Shown: piece by piece, positions 5,367 to 7,892 of the stretch
How the letters are laid out: every line of letters begins with the position of its first letter
Numbering within the stretch: position 1 is the first letter of the stretch
DNA from: Bacteroidota bacterium
Lineage (GTDB): Bacteria; Bacteroidota; Bacteroidia; Chitinophagales; Chitinophagaceae
Direction: 5' to 3'
DNA: 7,892 nt
Assembly: GCA_023423835.1 (NCBI GenBank)
Contig: JAFAEW010000072.1
Coordinates: forward strand, 1-7,892
Program-made: the position numbers and the translations under genes
Notes under the pieces: generated by a model
Seen by the model: the letters and a program-made list of their open reading frames with translations, nothing else
Told to the model about the DNA's origin: nothing
Database searches by the model: none

Positions 5367-6011
5367 TCAACCCTCTTTTATCGCAACGCCCTTCCATTCG
5401 GTTTTTGAAAATGCAATCATATGCGCAGCGAGATCTTCGGCCTTGACCGGCCGGTATTTTTTTAAGGGCCCGATGAATAAGAAGGATAATACCGGCATCA
5501 AAGATTTCATCAGCTCCTCTCCTGTTCTTTTTTCTTTACGGTTGCCGATCAAAAATCCGGGTCTGAAAATGGCGATCGATGGGATGCCAATCGTTGCCAC
5601 CGCTTCTTCCACTTCGCCCTTTAATCGCAAATAAAAATTACTGCTTTTTAAGTTCGCACCGGCCGAAGAGATCATCAAAAATTTTTGAAAACCGGATGCG
5701 GCCGCAAAGGTCGCGGCATGTACAGGAATATCATAATCAATCTTCCGATAAGCGTCCTGATCGCCTTTCACCTTTTTGTTGGTCGTACCAATGCACGAAA
5801 ACATTACATCTCCGCTTCCAACCGCTTCCCTGAATTGTACGGGATCATTGAAGTCGATCACCCTTGTTTCAAGTTTTGTATCTTGCGGTTCAACCGGACG
5901 TCTCACCAATATTCTCACTTTTTCAAATTCGCGGTCAGCTAACAATTGCCGGAGCAAGTCCGCGCCAATCAGACCGGTTGCACCCAATACCACTGCAATC
6001 TTCCCGTTCAT
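5367..6011 (-). CDS. NAD(P)-binding Rossmann-fold oxidoreductase, TIP30/NmrA-like (atypical SDR)
   Basis: A 214-residue protein of the atypical short-chain dehydrogenase/reductase group that includes HTATIP2/TIP30-like and NmrA-like proteins. The N-terminal strand and glycine motif VVLGATGLIG (residues 7-16, G10/G13/G16) binds the dinucleotide, VRRP (37-40) follows strand 2, and DVMFSCIGTT (68-77) follows the fourth strand. The catalytic-type residues are present: Ser115/Ser116 in MISSAGA, and Tyr127/Lys131 in YLRLK (YxxxK). The segment FRPGFLIGNRKEKRTGEEL (149-167) is typical of TIP30-like proteins. Length matches the family (about 210-220). The protein has no signal peptide and should be cytosolic; the substrate is unknown. 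A possible -7 box (TACCTTTC on the minus strand, 6035-6028) lies 17 bases before the ATG. Divergently oriented to the DUF2269 gene. Confidence 0.9.
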   Translation of the reverse strand: MNGKIAVVLGATGLIGADLLRQLLADREFEKVRILVRRPVEPQDTKLETRVIDFNDPVQFREAVGSGDVMFSCIGTTNKKVKGDQDAYRKIDYDIPVHAATFAAASGFQKFLMISSAGANLKSSNFYLRLKGEVEEAVATIGIPSIAIFRPGFLIGNRKEKRTGEELMKSLMPVLSFLFIGPLKKYRPVKAEDLAAHMIAFSKTEWKGVAIKEG

Positions 6012-6101
6012 AAAAAATGTTTAATCAGAAAGGTAGCAATTTTGGCGCATCTCCCGGGATAAATATTACAATAAATCAACAGTTCTCCTGCTGCTCCACT
6101 G

Positions 6102-6109
6102 TAAGTTTG
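6102..6109 (+). promoter_or_regulatory. Perfect -7 box upstream of the DUF2269 gene
   Basis: TAAGTTTG matches the Bacteroidetes -7 consensus TAnnTTTG exactly and lies 37 bases before the ATG at 6147, which would give a leader of about 30 bases. No good -33 TTTG is seen at the usual distance. Confidence 0.4.
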
Positions 6110-6146
6110 CACCAATTCTTTCAACTACCATTTCAAAAACCGGGCA

Positions 6147-6602
6147 ATGCTTTACAAAATCCTCGTCCTCCTGCATATTCTCTCGGCCATCCTCGGCCTC
6201 GGACCGGGCTTTGTAATGATCTATATCGTCAGAAAAGCGAAGACAATGCCGGAGTTGAGACACGCTTATTCAATCCGCAACACCCTTCATGTATTCGTGA
6301 TGATCGGCGGCACACTGCTGCTCCTGACCGGTCTCGCCATGGGAACGATACATACCTATCTATGGTCAATGGGATGGTACGTTACCAGCCTCATCCTGTT
6401 TCTGATCGCATTGATGTTTGGACCACTCGTGCTTTCCCCAAGATCAAAACCGGTGAAACAATTATTAAAAAATCACCGGGACGAAAGCGACGACATTCCC
6501 GAGGAATACCATGCCCTTGCACGCAAACTTTTCTTTTTTGAGCGAATGGAAAATCTGATCTTTCTGATCATCATCACACTGATGGTACTAAAACCGTTCT
6601 GA
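6147..6602 (+). CDS. DUF2269 family four-helix integral membrane protein
   Basis: A 151-residue membrane protein with four predicted transmembrane segments at about residues 4-27, 46-67, 72-96 and 132-150. It carries the features of DUF2269 (PF10027): an N-terminal LYKILVLLHILSAILGLGPGF helix with His10, the second helix ending in TGLAMG, and Trp73/Trp77 before helix 3. A hydrophilic loop (about 97-130, with HRDESDDIPEEYHALARK) separates helices 3 and 4. The function of the family is not known; small four-helix proteins with conserved helix histidines are sometimes suspected to bind heme, but this is speculation here. The ATG at 6147 is chosen because it begins the conserved first helix; the ribosome binding site is weak, as usual in Bacteroidetes. 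A longer overlapping frame in another phase (6017-6541) is not a gene. Confidence 0.85.
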   Translation: MLYKILVLLHILSAILGLGPGFVMIYIVRKAKTMPELRHAYSIRNTLHVFVMIGGTLLLLTGLAMGTIHTYLWSMGWYVTSLILFLIALMFGPLVLSPRSKPVKQLLKNHRDESDDIPEEYHALARKLFFFERMENLIFLIIITLMVLKPF

Positions 6603-6624
6603 AAGAATTAAACCGGGCAGCGGA

Positions 6625-6659
6625 TGAACGAAAGGTATTACACATTCATCCATCGTTCA
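6625..6659. repeat. Inverted repeat after the DUF2269 gene
   Basis: TGAACGA (6625-6631) and TCGTTCA (6653-6659) are perfect seven-base complements separated by 21 bases, starting 22 bases after the DUF2269 stop. No T tract follows, so a terminator is doubtful; chance or a regulatory dyad for the next gene are alternatives. The rest of the 211-base spacer to 6813 shows only the -7 box at 6769. Confidence 0.25.
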
Positions 6660-6768
6660 CCATCATGATAAGATTCCCGCAGTTCTTTACGCTACCGAAG
6701 AAAACCTCAAATGTGCAAACGATTTTCAGGATTTCCGCTTCTCAAAAAGTATTCACAACCGCAGGAAG

Positions 6769-6776
6769 TAGCTTTG
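6769..6776 (+). promoter_or_regulatory. Perfect -7 box upstream of the DUF2249 gene
   Basis: TAGCTTTG fits the Bacteroidetes consensus TAnnTTTG exactly, 37 bases before the ATG at 6814. Its spacing is the same as that of the DUF2269 box. A -33 element is not obvious. Confidence 0.45.
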
Positions 6777-6813
6777 CAGCAGAAAAAATTCCTCAAACTA
6801 AATTCTATACTCC

Positions 6814-7563
6814 ATGGATACAAATACCTCCAACGAAATTGATGTAAGGGTTTTAATACCGATTAAACGCCACGAACTATTGCTTCAGATGTTCGGAGAT
6901 CTGCCGGTTGATGAAAGCTTTGTTTTCATAAATGACCACGATCCGATTCCCTTATTTTACGAGTTCAAATCAATCTATGGTGATGTGGTGGGATGGCAAT
7001 ATTTAAACCGCGGCGGACGCGAATGGAAGGTGAAGGTTACCCGCACTGAAGCATCAGAAAGCCGCAAATCAGATGTGGTAGCCACCCTGATCGACCTGAG
7101 AAAAGTCGATAAGAAAGACTGGAAGCAGGTAGTCTTCCACCGCTACGGAATGATGGAGGAAGGCACCACCATGGAGCTGATGGCAAGAGAAGATCCAAAG
7201 GAAATTCATGAAATTTTCAATACCAAATTCGCCGGCAAACATAGCTGGCAATACATAAAGGAAGTGCCCGCGGAATTCGTAATCCACCTTAAAAAAGAAG
7301 TGATGACGGGCCTGGGTGATGATGGATTTTCCGTTGTAAACACCTTCGATCTGCGGCCTTATCCGCCGGCAGAAAGACACGAAATGTTTTACAAGGCATT
7401 TGCCGATATAAAAGCGGGAGAAGCATTTGAATTTTTAAATGACCATGATCCCAAACCCTTATACTACCAGATGGAGGCCGAAAGCAACGAACCTTTCAGG
7501 TGGGAATACCTACAAAAAGGTCCGGAAACCTGGAAAGTCAGGGTGATAAAAGTGAAGGAATAA
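6814..7563 (+). CDS. Protein with three DUF2249-like repeats
   Basis: A 249-residue, probably cytosolic protein made of tandem DUF2249 units (PF10006). Unit 1 (about 8-76) has DVRVLIPIKRHELLLQMFGDL, then INDHDPIPLFYEF (39-51), then WQYLNRGGREWKVKV. Unit 3 (about 178-247) has DLRPYPPAERHEMFYKAF, LNDHDPKPLYYQ (208-219) and WEYLQKGPETWKVRV. Unit 2 (about 93-160) keeps the fold pattern (LIDLRKVDKKDWKQVVFHRY ... SWQYIKEVPAEFVIHLKK), but its NDHDP motif is replaced by AREDP, so the histidine is lost. DUF2249 proteins are often found near hemerythrin/ScdA-like proteins and nitrogen-oxide or microaerobic respiration genes; the NDHDP motif suggests metal or redox-partner binding. No such genes are visible here, so the role stays open. 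Start ATG 6814 fits the first repeat and the promoter box. Confidence 0.85.
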   Translation: MDTNTSNEIDVRVLIPIKRHELLLQMFGDLPVDESFVFINDHDPIPLFYEFKSIYGDVVGWQYLNRGGREWKVKVTRTEASESRKSDVVATLIDLRKVDKKDWKQVVFHRYGMMEEGTTMELMAREDPKEIHEIFNTKFAGKHSWQYIKEVPAEFVIHLKKEVMTGLGDDGFSVVNTFDLRPYPPAERHEMFYKAFADIKAGEAFEFLNDHDPKPLYYQMEAESNEPFRWEYLQKGPETWKVRVIKVKE

Positions 7564-7622
7564 AGTTGGTTTTTCTGGAACCTCAACGGCGGCTGAACCA
7601 ACCGGAAATCGGGCTTATTCCT
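7564..7622. other. Short spacer with a weak inverted repeat
   Basis: TTGGTT (7566-7571) and AACCAA (7596-7601) could form a six-pair stem with a 24-base loop just after the DUF2249 stop. There is no T tract, so evidence for a terminator is weak. Confidence 0.2.
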
Positions 7623-7630
7623 TAATTTCG
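7623..7630 (+). promoter_or_regulatory. -7 box directly before murB
   Basis: TAATTTCG matches TAnnTTTG except for one base and ends three bases before the murB ATG. If used, the murB transcript would be leaderless or nearly so. The same TTCG variant and spacing is seen before the toxin gene at 317-324. Confidence 0.35.
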
Positions 7631-7633
7631 TCT

Positions 7634-7892
7634 ATGAATCTGCAACAAAGCGTTTCCTTGAAGCCGTACAATACGTTCGGCATTGATGCCCGTGCGGCCT
7701 ATTTCACTACGTTCTCAACGGCTGACGATATCAGCGAAATTCTGTCCGATAAAAAACTGCCGGGAAAGCCGATTATCCTCGGTGGCGGCAGCAACATTCT
7801 GATCACCAAAGATATTGACGGCCTCGTACTGAAAAATGAGGTGAAAGGTTTGGATCTGATTCTTGAAGATGACCACCATTACTATGTGAAGG
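7634..7892 (+). CDS. murB: UDP-N-acetylmuramate dehydrogenase (MurB), N-terminal part
   Basis: The first 86 codons of MurB, cut by the window end. MurB is a cytosolic FAD enzyme that reduces UDP-N-acetylglucosamine enolpyruvate to UDP-N-acetylmuramate with NADPH, the second committed step of peptidoglycan synthesis. Diagnostic sequence seen: LKPYNTFGIDARA (residues 9-21, the conserved NTFG), then IILGGGSNILIT (47-58), the FAD-binding glycine loop of the family, then GLVLKNEVKG (63-72). The arrangement is the E. coli-like type, but the catalytic C-terminal part is outside the window. ATG 7634 fits the usual N-terminal length, and a candidate -7 box lies just upstream. It is an ordinary chromosomal housekeeping gene and marks the end of the accessory region. 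Confidence 0.93.
   Translation, partial: MNLQQSVSLKPYNTFGIDARAAYFTTFSTADDISEILSDKKLPGKPIILGGGSNILITKDIDGLVLKNEVKGLDLILEDDHHYYVK

Noticed and set aside
6017..6541. 174-codon + strand open frame overlapping the DUF2269 gene
   Set aside because: It is a different phase over a gene with clear membrane-protein features, and its product is rich in P, R and H without recognisable domains.

Overview
The window looks like a piece of a Bacteroidetes chromosome, most likely Chitinophagaceae or a related Sphingobacteriia-type lineage. The reasons are the style of the Rhs protein (a YELSNHLGNV block followed by NGKEQD and a DPL...NKP...DLDG core), Bacteroidetes-type -7 promoter boxes (TAnnTTTG), weak Shine-Dalgarno sequences, and an RelE-type toxin/XRE antitoxin pair of the kind common in that phylum. 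The genus is an inference. No RNA genes or CRISPR array were seen.

Layout. Positions 1-5094 form an accessory, partly decayed and mostly AT-rich region. It starts with a toxin-antitoxin operon on the + strand (329-965). Facing it is a chain of minus-strand elements. Read in their own direction these are: a large Rhs-core protein without an N-terminal export region (5094-2401); a lipoprotein whose start codon overlaps the Rhs stop codon by one base (2401-1583); a 390-bp second copy of part of the Rhs gene (about 1552-1163); and the frameshifted C-terminal end of an IS110-family transposase (about 1165-1014), which cuts that copy off. The two Rhs copies align without a gap at a constant offset of 2229 bases, so the end of the Rhs core, its variable tip and the lipoprotein sit between direct repeats. 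I read this as a polymorphic-toxin tip plus candidate immunity lipoprotein cassette that could be lost or exchanged by recombination. This is an inference from architecture, because neither the tip nor the lipoprotein belongs to a toxin or immunity family I recognise.

Positions 5095-5366 are a hairpin-rich spacer. From 5367 onward the window looks like ordinary chromosome with higher GC: a TIP30/NmrA-like NAD(P)-binding oxidoreductase on the minus strand, then divergently a four-helix DUF2269 membrane protein, a protein with three DUF2249-like repeats, and the first 86 codons of murB (UDP-N-acetylmuramate dehydrogenase, peptidoglycan synthesis), which runs off the window end. These appear to be single genes with their own promoters rather than one operon.

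Points that deserve a second look are the Rhs tip/lipoprotein cassette between direct repeats, two small repeats embedded in frame in the Rhs coding sequence (a UUCG hairpin encoding ACPLRR and a 21-bp motif encoding SFERGRK), an apparent nonsense codon that trims the toxin C-terminus, and the IS110 remnant that no intact reading frame reveals.
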